Of a stretch of 64,000 bases of DNA, positions 37,200 to 50,629 are shown in pieces. Positions within the stretch are counted from its first letter, which is position 1, and each line of letters begins with the position of its first letter. A program made the position numbers and the translations under genes. The notes below the pieces were generated by a model. The model was not told the origin of the DNA. It searched no databases and worked only from the letters and a program-made list of their open reading frames with translations. Source of the DNA: Thamnaconus septentrionalis (Eukaryota; Chordata; Actinopteri; Tetraodontiformes; Monacanthidae); contig CM020505.1 of NCBI GenBank assembly GCA_009823395.1, forward strand, positions 5,354,129-5,418,128. Reading direction: 5' to 3'.

Positions 37200-37392
37200 G
37201 TACAAATAAAACTTGATTTATTGAAAGTAAGGAGTAGAAAAAAAACATTATAAAAGTATAAAAAAAAAAAAGGTAGGGAGTAAAAAAACAAGGCTGTCAG
37301 AAAAAAGAAATACTAAGTAAAGTCCGGGCACCTGAAAAATCTACTTAAGTGCAGCAACAAAGTATTTGTACTTGACCATTGCCACTGCTCTG
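37200..37392. repeat. Dispersed repeat fragments
   Basis: GCGCTGTACAAATAAAACTTG resembles the 3' tails of fish LINEs. It is followed by an A-rich stretch and CTACTTAAGTGCAGCAACAAAGTATTTGTACTTGACC, close to a widespread teleost repeat end. Boundaries and families are uncertain. Confidence 0.45.
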
Positions 37393-39827
37393 ACTTTGCA
37401 TGCTTCGCTAGGCTTCCCTAGAGAGGCCCGAGCTAAAAAATTAACATGCTGTTACCGATGCAAACCTCACCTGAAGGTGATCAATCACAGCATTTATTCG
37501 GGGTCAGACCCCGAGGCTTAACCCCTGCGAAACACATCCGTCCCTGTGGTAAAAACCCTGAGGTTGCGGCGCCGCCTTCCCCTCGCGATTTCCATCCACC
37601 GCACACAGCACGATGTGCGAGCGGGGGAGGAGGAGAGCGGTGGAGGGGCTGTGATTGAATCATGCGCTTATCTAAATGTAAAATGAGCTTCGGATAAGTA
37701 GATGGGTCACTTTAGGCGAACATGGTTCCAGATATATGTGTGCGCAGTCCTCGGTGCGAGGAAGGACGAGGGAGAAGGAGGTGGAGGGAGTGGAAGTGGG
37801 GTGACAAGAGGAAAATTTGAAGGGGAAAAAAAGCAGGGCCGGTATTCCGATGCAACAGAGAGCCTGGAAAATGAGCTTTCACTTTCTACCGGAACGCCGC
37901 GACCTGCTCTGCGCTGTCGCGGCGAACACTCGGATTCCTCCGCATGCGTTATGACAGGGAAGAAAAACGACTTGCTCACTTCTCTTCCTCCGCTGACCCT
38001 TCCACCGTCGCTGCACAGACGCAACGAGCAAGGGGAGAGTCAACTTCAATCCGGCCCGTTCCGGGGGGAGCGCCATTAAAAGATAAGACAACCACAATTA
38101 GGTTGCGCTTCCCTGCATCCTGCCGTCCTTTCAGCTGGGGATACGTGCATCTGGGGAAAAAAAAAATCTACAACGACCCTGCCACATTTGTGTTCACGTG
38201 CTATCAGTCCATCAGGGGGCGTGAGAGAGTTGGCGTACTACCCGCATAAGTCGGCAATCACACCCTTTAAGAAAACAGCGCAGGGCTGCGAGCGCGACGC
38301 TGGGCTGGAAGGACACAGAATGAGACTTAACATTTCAAATATGGCCGTCATCTTTGTGCGAATGACCGCGCAATCAATCCAGCCTTCGGAGTCAGAGCTA
38401 CAGGCGGCTAACGCAGGCAGGCCACTAGTGCCAGCCAGTAGCGGAGAAAAGGGCCTGGCAACCTCGGAAGCTATTTTCCCTTTGGGAGGAGCGGCATTAT
38501 AGTCTTCCCTCTTCCATTTCATTTGATTTCATATGTTCCATAGAGCTATTTACTTTATCCTCCGAGTCGGTGTCACTTCCATATTTATTTTCAAACCTCT
38601 GGGCCCTGGTGCAGACACTGGCTGACCTTTATTTTAAATGTCTCCTCCACTCTGAGCGGATCTCATTACAGCGGGGGCTGGTGGCTCTGCGCTATCTCAT
38701 TTCAAAAGTTCTTTTTTTTTTTTTTTTGCCTTTGCACTTGCGGGGATCTTCGGCTGTTCCGCCGCGCTAATTACTGGAGCCGAGTAATGATGTTCCTCTT
38801 TTGCTGAAGATACGTGTCACACTGTCCAAAGATACTGACAATATACATCGGGAAGAAGTTACTTGGGCGATTAATATCTCATCACGGATTTCTACAGTGG
38901 TTATTCCACTCCGGCTGCACCTTCTACATAATCGAGCTGACACATCACAGTTAGGCGTAGCGCACCATCTACTGCTCTACCATGCATTTCAATGAGGGTC
39001 CTCGCAAGGATCCAGAGGGGCCAAAGGGCAAAACAGGCTCACAGTGCTTAATAAGTTATTTTTGACTTACCGTGTTTTGAAGCTGTGCCTGAACTGCAAT
39101 AATCTTCTCCTTTCGCTTTGCATGAAGCCAATACAGACCAAACACTACTTGAACTTGGGTTTGTCATGAATATTCAGATCGTATAAAGAGAAACCCGTGT
39201 TTGACATTTAAAGGGCTCTACTGGAATGGCATGGGATGAAAATGAACATGCATGTTTCTAGATAGAAAAAGTCACTAGAAATGAACGGTGGTGCATTCAT
39301 TCACAAGTAACACGTATTGATATTTACATAAAGAGCAGTTGCAGTTGTAAGGAGGCGGCCATATTGCAACACTGTGTTTCCACAGCAGCCAAGAGTGTTG
39401 GTCTGCTATGACTTTCACGACAAGAAGAGAGAGGGACGTAGAGGCAATAAGATTAACATTGTATAATTCTAATTTGTACCATTAGCTGTCACCAAGTGTT
39501 AAACACAGGGCCTTTGGTATTATGAGCAAGTAAATGCGCAAAATGCTATGAGAAATATGCGGACATTTGGCATGTGCACTATTTACAGACTTGAAATAGG
39601 CCAAAAGTTGAGTCTGCATAATAGCGCTTGTGTGCTAACTAGCATCTCCGCACCTGCCAGGCATGACTCAGCAAGGCATCGGCTAGTTAGCTAGCATGAC
39701 CGAGCGAGGGCGCCGCCATGTGGCCTGTGTTTGGTTTGCACACGATGAAACGTCTTTCTCTCTTTGACCACCGTTTGCATTTGCACTGCGTTGCACTCCT
39801 GGCACGGCCGTGCGCCGCTGGCCTCAC

Positions 39828-39965
39828 CTTCTCTTCTGGCCTCCTCGCAGCTCTCCTTGATCTTCCTCCGGCAGACGGCAGACAGAGCGATGAGCAGTAC
39901 CAGCAGACACACAGCCAGGCCGACAGTAACCCACAGAGCCACGGGAGGGAACGCAATGTTCTGAC
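39828..39965 (-). CDS. cd276: CD276 stalk, transmembrane and juxtamembrane exon
   Basis: This 138-nt exon encodes 46 residues, phase 1 at both ends. On the minus strand the acceptor is a long pyrimidine tract ending GCTTCAG, and the donor is GTGAGG. The peptide starts GQNIAFPPVALW (stalk). About 20 hydrophobic residues follow, VTVGLAVCLLVLLIALSAVC, as a single-pass transmembrane helix. The end is RRKIKESCEEARREG, a basic stop-transfer segment followed by an acidic stretch. Human CD276 reads GQPMTFPPEALWVTVGL and then RKIKQSCEEE, so the match is close to residue-for-residue and identifies the gene independently of the Ig exon. The intron between this exon and the Ig exon is about 22.5 kb, very large for a fish gene. 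Reading frames in other registers across this exon are shadows. Confidence 0.96.
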
Positions 39966-40031
39966 CTGAAGCAGAGGGAAGAGGGAGAGGCAAAGTCAAG
40001 GCGGCCTCATTACTTGCTCTCAGAGAACGGA

Positions 40032-40066
40032 AGTAAAAAAAAAAAAAAAAAAAAAAAAGAAAAAAA
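40032..40066. repeat. Poly-A tract
   Basis: An A-rich run of about 34 nt with one G, just upstream of the CD276 transmembrane exon on the minus strand (there a T run about 70-100 nt before the acceptor). Confidence 0.9.
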
Positions 40067-40215
40067 GCGCAACTGTCACTTCTGTATCCATCACCGTCAC
40101 ATCACTGTCGCCATTTGCCAGTGAAACGGCTAAACAGTGAATCAGCCGTGCTGCAAAACTACCAAGGCACAAACACGGAGAAGCTGATGATAATTACTGG
40201 CATCGCCGTCCTCCT

Positions 40216-40256
40216 CATCAACATCATCATCATCATCAGCATCATCATCAACATCC
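40216..40256. repeat. (ATC)n microsatellite
   Basis: Imperfect ATC repeats interrupted by AGC and AAC units. The Ile-rich plus-strand frame over it is an artefact. Confidence 0.85.
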
Positions 40257-41467
40257 TCATCGTCGGCGGCGACATCACCGTCCTGATCATTTTGCGTCAG
40301 CGTCACGTCAGCTCTATATTGGTTTTGGCAGTCGGCGCGACTCTCAAGAGGAAATGAGGAGCCAGCATGAACCTTTTCTTTGTGCGAGCGGATTAAGAAC
40401 GTCCTATCATCCAGTTAAGACACTCGCGTCTTTCATTAGAGCCCAGATGGCAGATAGCTCAACTGTCCAATGAGGCGCCGTTTTTTTTTTTTTTCCTGGC
40501 ACAAAAAAAAAAAAAAACACTGGCACAGATCTAAGAGCAGACTGGCACCTTTCCGTCTGCTGCAGGCGAGTCAGAAGTCCATCATTCTGATGTGTTTTCT
40601 TTAAGTGTTTTGCAGCTATCCCGTAACCCGTTAATTTAATGGACTACCACACATGAAGTTTTAGGGCTTTACATCTCAGTATCGACATATCCTAAAGCGG
40701 TACCTTGAAAAGAGCCCCAAGTGTAAGGGAAAAAAAAAGAAACAACTTCTGGTAATGTTTGTCATTTTTTGATTTCTTCTTTAGACAAGTAAGAGCTCTA
40801 TATATCTTTTAGACAGCGCTGTGCAAAGAAGACCACGGAGACAATTAGAAGTCAAAATGATTGACAGAATCTTGGCAAAGTTTTAAATTGATGAGGGGAA
40901 ATAGAAAGTGGTCAGCAGGACAAGAAAAGGAGGGGAAAAAAAGAGATGTCAGAGACAAAAGCAAATTTCCCCAGGGTATTGAGAGGGAACAGAGGGAGAG
41001 GGAAAGAAAACAGCGGAGCCACTAAAGAGCCGTGTGCCTGGCTGCAGCACAAACAGGCCTCTTTCAGACAGTGCCCGCTCTGGGCAGATAATAATAATAC
41101 AAACGAGGGTGGCGAGGGAGTAAAAGAAGACAAGAAGAAGAAGGAGGGGAAAAAATGCGGCTGAAAAATGACTGGCACTGAAAAGAGGAAAACGATGAGG
41201 CATCTGTAAGGACTTGGCACCAGCGACGGACGTGGACAAACTGGACAAATTGACGCATTCTGTTGGAATCGACCACGTCTGTCCGTCTGGTACAGAGGAG
41301 CAGCTGCACCTGACTGCGTGCCGAAAACAGGAGTTAATGAAAGGACAGGGAAAGGGGCCGCGCACTATTACACTACTACTACATTCACATTGAGTGAGTA
41401 TTCAGAACACAACCATCACCGCTAACACTCCTACGCTCAACCACAACCTTGAGGTCGTGATGTAGTG

Positions 41468-41575
41468 CAGTGTTTTTCAACGACTGTACCATGGTACACT
41501 AGTGTACTGTGAAATTACGTCAGGCGTGCTTGAAAAATTATCCAATTTCACTTAATTGGTCTAAAAAATAATAGT
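41468..41575 (+). mobile_element. hAT-like terminal fragment
   Basis: CAGTGTTTTTCAACGACTG is followed by GTACACTAGTGTACTGTGA, CAGGCGTGC and AATTATCCAATTTCACTTAATTGGTC. This order matches a dispersed vertebrate hAT-type terminus beginning CAGTGTTTCTCAACC. The partner end was not identified. Confidence 0.5.
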
Positions 41576-43041
41576 AAACTTCCATTGTGGAGTGACTGTG
41601 CTTTAAAAGGGATGTGTGCCTATTGGCAGTGCCATTCCAACCAGACATGAACGTCGTGGAGTCCATTGGGTTTGTGTCTAAATCTTGCTGAAACATCCAG
41701 TTTTTGAGCCGAGGTGGAATAGTACATATGGGGAGCATACGGGGGACTGTGCTAAAAGATGTTGTGCACTTGCGACAGATCACAAATGCAATCGCATGAC
41801 ATCCTCATCTTTGCAGCGTAAATGAAAACACGGCGACGCAATCTTCACACTTTTAGCGTTAGCAGAGTTTTAGCAGCGATTGTGTGGATACTTTATAAAG
41901 CTTTGTTCCAACATGAAGACACACGAGTGAGACAATAACAGGTCCTCACAGTTTTTTGTGACTTGAATTGTAAACAGATCTGATATTTATTGATTGATTC
42001 TGTATATTGATTGTGTACCATAATTTAGAAATGATTTATACAGCTCAGGTTACATGTCACTGAGAAGCATTTCATGCACAATAAAAAAAAAACTGTAATC
42101 CAATATGCAATATGATATTGCTGAACCAGACATAATTGTACATCAAAGTATATACATTTTCACTCAAGTAGCTGCATCAATGTAATACCTGGCTAGCCAT
42201 CACCTCAAATTAGGTTCAAAAGAGTCTTCGAGTGCGCCACCGGATTAAAAGGAGGATAAACCAACGAATGTCAGTGGGAAAGGACAAAATCTGGAGAGTC
42301 AATCTTGTCATTTTGATAAAGCTCTGGATCCCTCCGCAGGCTGCTCATGACTGATGACCTTGTGGCTCGCCATCCGCCGAGCCCCTTCACTCCGTCGCCT
42401 TTAAAGGATGACCGTCCGAGAGCCACTTCTCCCAGACAGCACAACATGTATGAGAGGAGAGATGATCGTACGTGGGCCGTCCAGGGAAAGTGACAAATAT
42501 GTTGAGGCGCATGTGATGAGCCAAGAAGCCGCTCGGCTCTCGCAATTCTCCTTTTCTTCTCACACCTCCCCATAACACTCTCCCTCCCTCGAGGCAGACT
42601 GATAAAGACAAATGCCATAGTCAAGTATCATGGCGACGCCGGGGCCCCAAGGGCTGCAGGATCATATTTTTCTTTTTCTCTTGTTTGATGATGTGATTTT
42701 GTTTTCTTCAGAAATAGATTTGTCTCTAATGGCTCTGTTTACCCAGCCACCCTCTTCCACTGTCCTCTATTCCCTCCTGTGCAAGGGGGGTGAGGATGGA
42801 GGACTTTGGGCAGCAGCGTCTGGAGACTTCAAAGCTTCACAGCTGTTTGATTTTGGAGCATGAATGAGAATAACATGTTAAGTGGATGTCAAATGAGGAA
42901 GGAGTAAGCACACAGGACTAAATGAGCCATGTGGTCTGATGTCTGGTAGAAGAAAAACAAAAGTAAAGGCAAAAATGCAAAAAAATGCAAAAAATCATCA
43001 GCATGAAATCTGAGGGTGTGGTAACACCAGCTCTGCCTAAC

Positions 43042-43848
<807 letters not shown>

Positions 43849-46800
43849 TCAAACTCAAGTTTGTGGAGGTGTGAGGGGTGTGCAACTGACTTCTGATGCA
43901 CGTTAAAAGGCACAAACTCCGGTTGGTGTAAGATTATAAAAAATATGCGAATACATTACAATTTCTTGTGAGCATAAGTTTTCAAACTTGTGAGGTTGTT
44001 GTTGATGCAGCGCCATCACAGGCAGGGGAGGGAAGTATGCTATTTAAAAAAAGGCTAGGCTCGTTTGACGAGTGCAGTGAGAAATCAAACTCAAAGCAGC
44101 GGAATGTTGTTGAGTTCATTGGCATCTTAGGTGGAAACTAAATTAGCCGACCAGTAATGATAAAAAGAACAGCGTGATCGTGTTTTTATAGCCTGACATT
44201 GAAACCGACACACAGCCCCAGTTCCATCGCTGTGTTACATCTACTTAAATCAAAAGTGTTTCCCATGCACAGCAGTGAATAAAACAAAACTGAGTGCAGG
44301 CCAAAGCGGTCTTGCCCTTAATTAAAGATTTATTTCCACACGTATAATTCAAAGGTCAAAAAAATTACATTTTCTTTTATTCCCTGAGCAATTTTTTTAG
44401 GAAACCCACATCATGCTGGTTTTATTAAATGTTATTAAAAACCGTGTGGAACAATGACGGGATAACGATAAAAATGCACTACGGTTGTGCGTAATATGAT
44501 AACATGGCCTGCAACCTTGGAAGACATAAGGTTGTGTCGCTTCTAGTCAGAATTTTGGTCTTGAACAGCAACTCTTTTTTTTCCGTGCCAGTGTCCACAA
44601 GCCAACACTCCAGTCGATCCAGCCTCGGTCTCTGGGAGACACTGTAGGGGGACTGGCAAGAGACCAGATTAGGTTTGTTTGGGCTCCAGTAAATGTGAAA
44701 AGCCAAGATTTGCAGGCTTTTTAACAAGCCCAAGTGTTTTCTCCCCAGCACCCTCGGTGGAATAAAGTGCTCCTAAGACTCCCTTCGCCTGTCATCTGGG
44801 TTCTGCAACGTGAAGACAGTGAAGATCAAAGCTGCTCTTACTCCCAACTGTCAACCCAGTTTTACCTGCCTAGAAGAAACCCAGCCTCTTAAGCTGTGAC
44901 CAAAGGAGAATAATGTCCCCTTCCCCGAGCTCACCGCCGTGGAGCTGGGGGGATGACGGAAGGGAGAGGAAGAGTCAATTAGGTTTTTTTTTTCCACCAC
45001 CCCCTCTTTCATTGTGAGGATGAACAACCTGGCCCCTTCCTGCCTGCGTGTGAGAATAAAAGGGGCAGAAAGGTGGGACATGCAGCGAAGGAATGCTAAT
45101 CACAGAAGGCTGAGGCAGACTAGGGGCTAGCCCACGGGTTTAGCAGCAACAAAGCCGAGCCGTGCTAGAGGGCGTGTACAGCCCCGAAGACCAAAGAGAC
45201 CAAAAGCCAGACGTCAGAATAGAAATAGGCTTATATATCTCCGTAAAACAGAGTCACAGGGAGGAGATAAAGGCATCTCTTTAGGACCAAAAAAACACTG
45301 AGGCGGGGAAATGTTCCAAATTTCTATTGATTTGATTGCACTCGTGGCCTTTCATCCGCACACAGCTGTGCCCCGGGCCGATAAAAACGCAGATACTCTA
45401 AAGCCCACGACAAAGCCGAGGTTTTAAAAACCGCCACATACTGTACATGTGACCCGGTGCACTTCCTCCAGTGGGAGCGGGATAAAAGGAGGGGGCTAGG
45501 GGGGTTCATTGAGGGAAAAAAATATGTTTCCATCTGTGTGAACGCAGGCTGAGATACACAACAAGGGCTCCCACCTTCAAACTCTTGTTTTGTGAGGCGC
45601 TACACTATAATTGATCCCATTTTACGAAACATTTGTGTCAAGCGGACGTGGCAAAAAAAAGAAAATATGATGATAATAATTACTCAGTTTCCACATGCGA
45701 CTGCGAATCTCACAAGGGGGGAGACGGATGGGTAAAAACAACAGCGCTTTTGGAGAGACGTGACTGAAAAGAGTGTCGGAGGACACGCGCAACCTGAATG
45801 TAAAAAAAAAATGTATCTGCATAAAAATACCAGCGTGACTATTAGGATTACACAGAACAAATGACTTTGAATTAGTCGCAGCTTCAGTTTCAACGAGCAG
45901 CTTTTACCGTCGACCTCAGGAGCTGTCTGTCAACCCCCCCCCCTCCCCCCCCTCATCCCTCCCACACCCACCACACCCTCCACTCAGCCCAGGAGAAATA
46001 GCCAGTGGTCGCACAGGCTCATCTGTTTTTCTTATTCAATTTTCTGAGGAGAAGCTCTGCTCCCCAGGAGCGGAGGAGGGACAGGCTAACCTGTGGAGGA
46101 GAACTTGGCAAACTGAGATAAATGGCGACAGCTTTCTGTCCTGTCAGCATCTTTACTCTGAGCTCCCCCCCCCCCGTTTTATTTATTTTTTTGCATTTCA
46201 ATAAATTGTTTTCTGGGTGCTACGCTACCTTTCAGACTCATTGGCATGCAGCGAAGTGACGCGCACGTCTCTAGGACGACCCGGCGCCCATTTACTTACA
46301 CAATTTGTCCGACATTATTGCTCCTCCATCCCTCCCCCACCTGCCCCCCCGACGCCATGGGCCCGTGGCAAACACGAGACTGTGCGGTGTACAGACGTGC
46401 ACATTAAAACAGAGTAATGGCTCTCGCATTTATAGGAATAAAGTTTCTAACAGCCCGCTTTTTCTTTTTTCCCCCCTTCATCGGCGGGAGAACCATAAAA
46501 CCCATCTGGCGTTCGTGGGGGGAGGAAGGTGGGGAGGAGAGGACGGTGAACGAGTGAGCGAGCGAGCGAGCGAGCGCGTGAGTCACTGGAGGTTGGAGGG
46601 ATGCGGTAGGTCGGGAGAGCGAGTGGGAGGGGAAACAAAAGCGGCTGAGCGAGTTTTCAGTTTTGGCCGCTCGCTGCATGAATGCTGAGGCGGAACGACA
46701 ATGGGATGCTCCGCCACTGCTCCGCCGCTGCTCCGCCGCTGCTCCGGCATTAACTCGTAAGACGCTGTCCCCGTCGCATCAGGCTATCGCTGACCTTTCA

Positions 46801-47059
46801 CGGCCGCTCACATTCACGAGGAACCCAGCCGAGGGCGCAGCGAGACGGATTTACAGCCATAAACTGGCGAGAAAAAGGCCGACTTTCAAACGCGGCGAGT
46901 CGGGCGTCGGTTTGAAAAGAAGTGGAACAATATCACCTGTTCGAGAGCGAGTGACTTTAACGAAGGGCCGGAGGGTGAAAGGCGTTGATCATATTGCACA
47001 ACCAAAAATAGACTCCAAAGACAAGATTTTATTCATTTTTACAGTCTCTTGGACAGTCC
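43849..47059. other. Intronic non-coding DNA, no exon seen
   Basis: Single-copy DNA with a C-rich stretch at 45930-45975 and a CpG-rich patch at 46540-46960. The patch contains a GAGC tetranucleotide run (46556-46575) and 3.6 copies of an 11-nt CTCCGCCGCTG unit (46709-46747). Confidence 0.55.
46709..46747. repeat. 11-nt tandem repeat, CTCCGCCGCTG
   Basis: Three full copies (the first with A for G at one position) and a partial fourth, inside a CpG-rich patch. Confidence 0.85.
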
Positions 47060-47197
47060 AACCCTGTGATGAACTGGCGACTTGTCCCGGGTGGCACCCC
47101 GCCTCCACTCCCAGACGACTGGGATGGGCTCCAGCACCTCTATGACCGTGAGTGCGGGAGAGGCACCGATGGAAAAATGGATGGCAAGATGGATGGA
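47060..47197 (-). repeat. CATCC-tailed interspersed repeat, reverse copy
   Basis: It reads ACCCTGTGATGAACTGGCGAC, TGTCCCGGGTGGCACCCCGCCT, CTGGGATGGGCTCCAGCACC and ATGGAAAAATGGATGGCAAG. This is the reverse orientation of the family at 34442-34600, ending in degenerate ATGG units. Confidence 0.75.
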
Positions 47198-50100
47198 ATC
47201 CATCTCAATTCAAAAAATGGCTTTAAACTTAAGAAGTCATCCTGAAATTATTGCTAACTGTTGGAGTCGGCCAAAACATCTATATTGTCCTCACAATGAC
47301 ACATTTACAAGAAATGAGAGCAGAGAGAGAGAGAAATACAAAGATATACTGCTCTAGTAGTACACTGTAGTAAACTATAGTGGTAATTGGAAGCAATAGC
47401 AGTTGTGGCAGTGGTATTTCGTTACTCAGTACCCAAAGCATTTTTGGCAGTGCATTTTTTTCCACTGAATTTCTTGTTTTTCCTCAGAGTCGCAATCCAG
47501 AGTTGCTTCATGCGACTACGGCAAGCAAAGAGGTCAACTTTAAACATTTGTAATGAGTCAAGTAGCTTGTGCGCTAAGCAACCAGTTGAACGGCGAGACG
47601 ATAATTTCCCGAGATAGAGGGCAGCTGAGTCAAGGAGCACATTAGAGGGGATGATCCCGAGTCTTAGTCAAAAATGCTGAGGGGCAAAGTTCCACCTGAA
47701 GGTACTGCCATACCCAGTAGACTGGCTAATTAATCCAATGTACTGCCCAGAGCCAAACCGCATCGTTGTTGGTGTTGGAAAAGCAGCGACGGCGCTGCTC
47801 GCAGAGCCTGTGTGAAACTGTGTTACGGCTCTGCGTTGGGATTTCAAAAACAATGGCCTGAGGGTGGAGGTGGGCAGTATAACCGCGATAAACTCCACAT
47901 CAGTGGAGATGTGTGCCCCGACGCGGACTGGGCCACATCCTTTGTGCTTGGCGTCGAATGGATTTTTAAATGTCACATCAAAGTGCACAGCTGGCGCCGG
48001 CGCCATACTGCACGGTAACCAGTGAGCATACGCTGTCCTTCTCGCATTAAAACATGCGTTTTCATGCTTGAAAAAACATCACAAAAACAACACACCCACA
48101 AAAATAAAAGCTGGTGGGCGAAGAAAGCGGGTCCGACGGCTCGATTGAGACGGGAGCAGAGCGAAGCAAAGCGCAGGGAGCGTGTCGGCGAGCACCAGGA
48201 AAGTCTGAAATGTGTTCCAGAGTGACAGCGGCAGCACGTGGGCACAGGTGTGAGGAGGGGAAGCACAGGGCGGACACGCTTGTTCCGGTCAGTTTCCGTA
48301 TGATTGCAGGAGTCAGCTGGGCCGTGGAAGGAAAGTACAAAAAACCCACAGACGTATGAGCGGATTCGTCCCGCCAAAACAGCACTCGAGCCACGGCTGC
48401 GGCGTTGCACTAAAAAGACCCGTTCAGGTACCACCGCCCTGAAGAATGTGAGGTGTTGGAGGAGTTATACGCTCAGCAATTACCAAAAACCTGTTCACTA
48501 AATACATTAACATAAACGTACATATAAAAATAAAAATTGTGGACCACCTGTAATTTACAATTGGACTGTGAACCATGTGTTCTTGTACCAAAATAACTTT
48601 GAACTGATATGTTAACGTTTACATCTCTCACAGTTCAACACCAGTTCTGGTGTTCTGCAGCTGTCCAACACGCGCCCCCCGCCATGCGCCATGTATGTAT
48701 GTACCTGTACGTGTGTGTGTTAAAAAGAAGAAAGTCACAGAACTCAGTCCCAACCAAACTATTGTGAATGGAACCAGAAACAAGAGGATTTTGATTTGTT
48801 TTTTTCTCGCACCAATTCAATTTTAAGCCTTAACCAAGACTTTCATGACTGGTCATCTGACAAGAGGGATGAAATATGAACAACATCGCCGTCTTCCTTC
48901 TGCGCTGCCCTTTTCAGCCAACACCAGCCCCTCCCTCTCTCTCTCTCTGTCTCTCTCTCCCTCTGTCTCTCTATCTCTCTCTGTCCACGTCGCCGTGTCC
49001 CTCGTACCTCCGCTGGGGCCTCAATTAAAAACTCTTCCGATGTCCAGTGACTGACAGAGACTCCATCACTTCCACACATCCCTCTACACTGAGTAAGGCA
49101 TTAAGCTGTTTGAGGCAGAGTGGACTATTGATTTTCCTCCTCGCCCGTAGTTTTTTTATTTATTTTGTTATTGGGCGGCGGGCTGCTCCATTTCTTCTCT
49201 CAGCGAAACTTCACAATTCAGCCCAAATTTGGCCGCAACTCTGGGCTTTGTCTAAATTTTTAATCAGTTTTAAAACGAGCGCCGCCCGTGAGCCGGCCAG
49301 GATGTGCAGGAGAAAATCACTTGTGACAGCCATCAGCACCCAAACAGACAAAGATTGGGCTGGCTGATAGCGTGAAGTAGAGCGGCGAGGAGCAAAGTGG
49401 CAGGAACAAATAGGAATAAAAGCCCTAAACAGCTTCTTCTCCACCGCCTCCACCCCACGCCCCCTCCCCTCGCTCGCTCTCTCTCCCTTTCTCTCTCTTT
49501 TTAAGAATCCAAGTTTGCTCCAAGTGTCGAGTTGACCCACTGCTGGGACGCAATAAGTGACACAAATGAAGCTGCCACTTTGCAGGAGATTTAACTGAAC
49601 TTACCAAGGACCCTCTTGATAATTGTTACCCGTTGAGTTTATTCAAGTCAATTCAGCCACACTGCAATAATACATTTGGTTTCTACCCTTGCTGTATTCC
49701 TGATGCCCAGTGCCACTGCCAGTGAAAACATCCACACACGCAACAAAAAAGGTGAGCTCCTCAACCGTGCCAGCCTGTTACTGGCACAGCAGGTGTATCT
49801 TCCACTAGAGATCTTTAAGACCTCCTCTAAGACCTCCACAACAACAACAACAACAACAACAACAGAAGCAATTAGTGGTATTAATACGTCAATTACAGAC
49901 TTTGAACGCAATTTAATCTCAGTCAGGAGCGGTGACTTCGTGTGGCTGGCATTAACAGCGATGAGATGCATCCAATGCGCTCGTGAGACACCATGACAGA
50001 CAACTTTATTATGCTTGTGTGACAGAGTATGTAATTAACTTTGATTTCAATAAAAGCGATTCCAAGTACGCCGTGACATTACCCTGACTCAGTGTGTCTT

Positions 50101-50432
50101 CATCACCGTCACCACGAGAGGCTGCCCAGCCATGAAGCTCATTTCGGGATCACACTCATTTTTTTTTTTTTAGGGACAAATAATACGTTGAAGACAATTA
50201 CTATAACACTTGCAGAAAGGTGGAGAATGAAAGTTGATATTTTCCTGGAAAAAAAAAAAAAAACTTCTTCAGGTGAATCAAGTGCGTCAAAATTATATTT
50301 GAGCAAGCTGGTTGTTGAACTGATAAGACACCATAGTGGGTCTCACTCTGTCTTTATCACCTTCAAATACAGAAACCGCACACAAATATGATGAAATAAA
50401 TGCTAACAGCTAAAGTTACTAAAATGATGGTG
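47198..50432. other. Intronic non-coding DNA, no exon seen
   Basis: It contains CT-rich low-complexity sequence at 48930-48985, an (AAC)n run at 49838-49864 and short poly-A or poly-T tracts at 50160 and 50251. The AT-rich single-copy parts around 49600-50060 have no coding signature. Confidence 0.55.
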
Positions 50433-50629
50433 GATATAACCCTAAATCCGGAGACTCGCCTTTCGTCACCAGAACTTTTAAAATGTTGTGTTTCCAAGCA
50501 GACGACAGCACTTTAGTTTTATTGTAACTTGCTTTGGATGAATAAAAATTCGTCACAGACAGCGTTCCCCTCGGAAAAACGATACTGGGAACAGACGGTG
50601 ACCCTGCGGATTTAGGATTATATCCAGCA
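50433..50629. repeat. Inverted repeat pair, possible MITE or fold-back
   Basis: GGATATAACCCTAAATCCG (50433-50451) and CGGATTTAGGATTATATCC (50611-50629) are reverse complements with one mismatch, 159 nt apart. Just inside, CGTCACCAG and CGGTGACCC also pair loosely. This is consistent with a fold-back element whose outer limits are not defined. Confidence 0.7.

Larger units (their letters stand above)
35266..39827 (-). other. cd276: CD276 intron between transmembrane and tail exons
   Basis: An intron of about 4.6 kb with consensus GT and AG ends. It contains an AG microsatellite near its 3' end, one of two copies of a duplicated non-coding element, a hAT-like element, a CpG-rich segment around 36620-37050, and a fragment of a dispersed repeat at 37215-37392. 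A GA-rich, CpG-bearing stretch at 37750-38060 and AT-rich single-copy DNA at 38500-39650 fill the rest. I see no additional exon that fits the frame. Confidence 0.85.
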
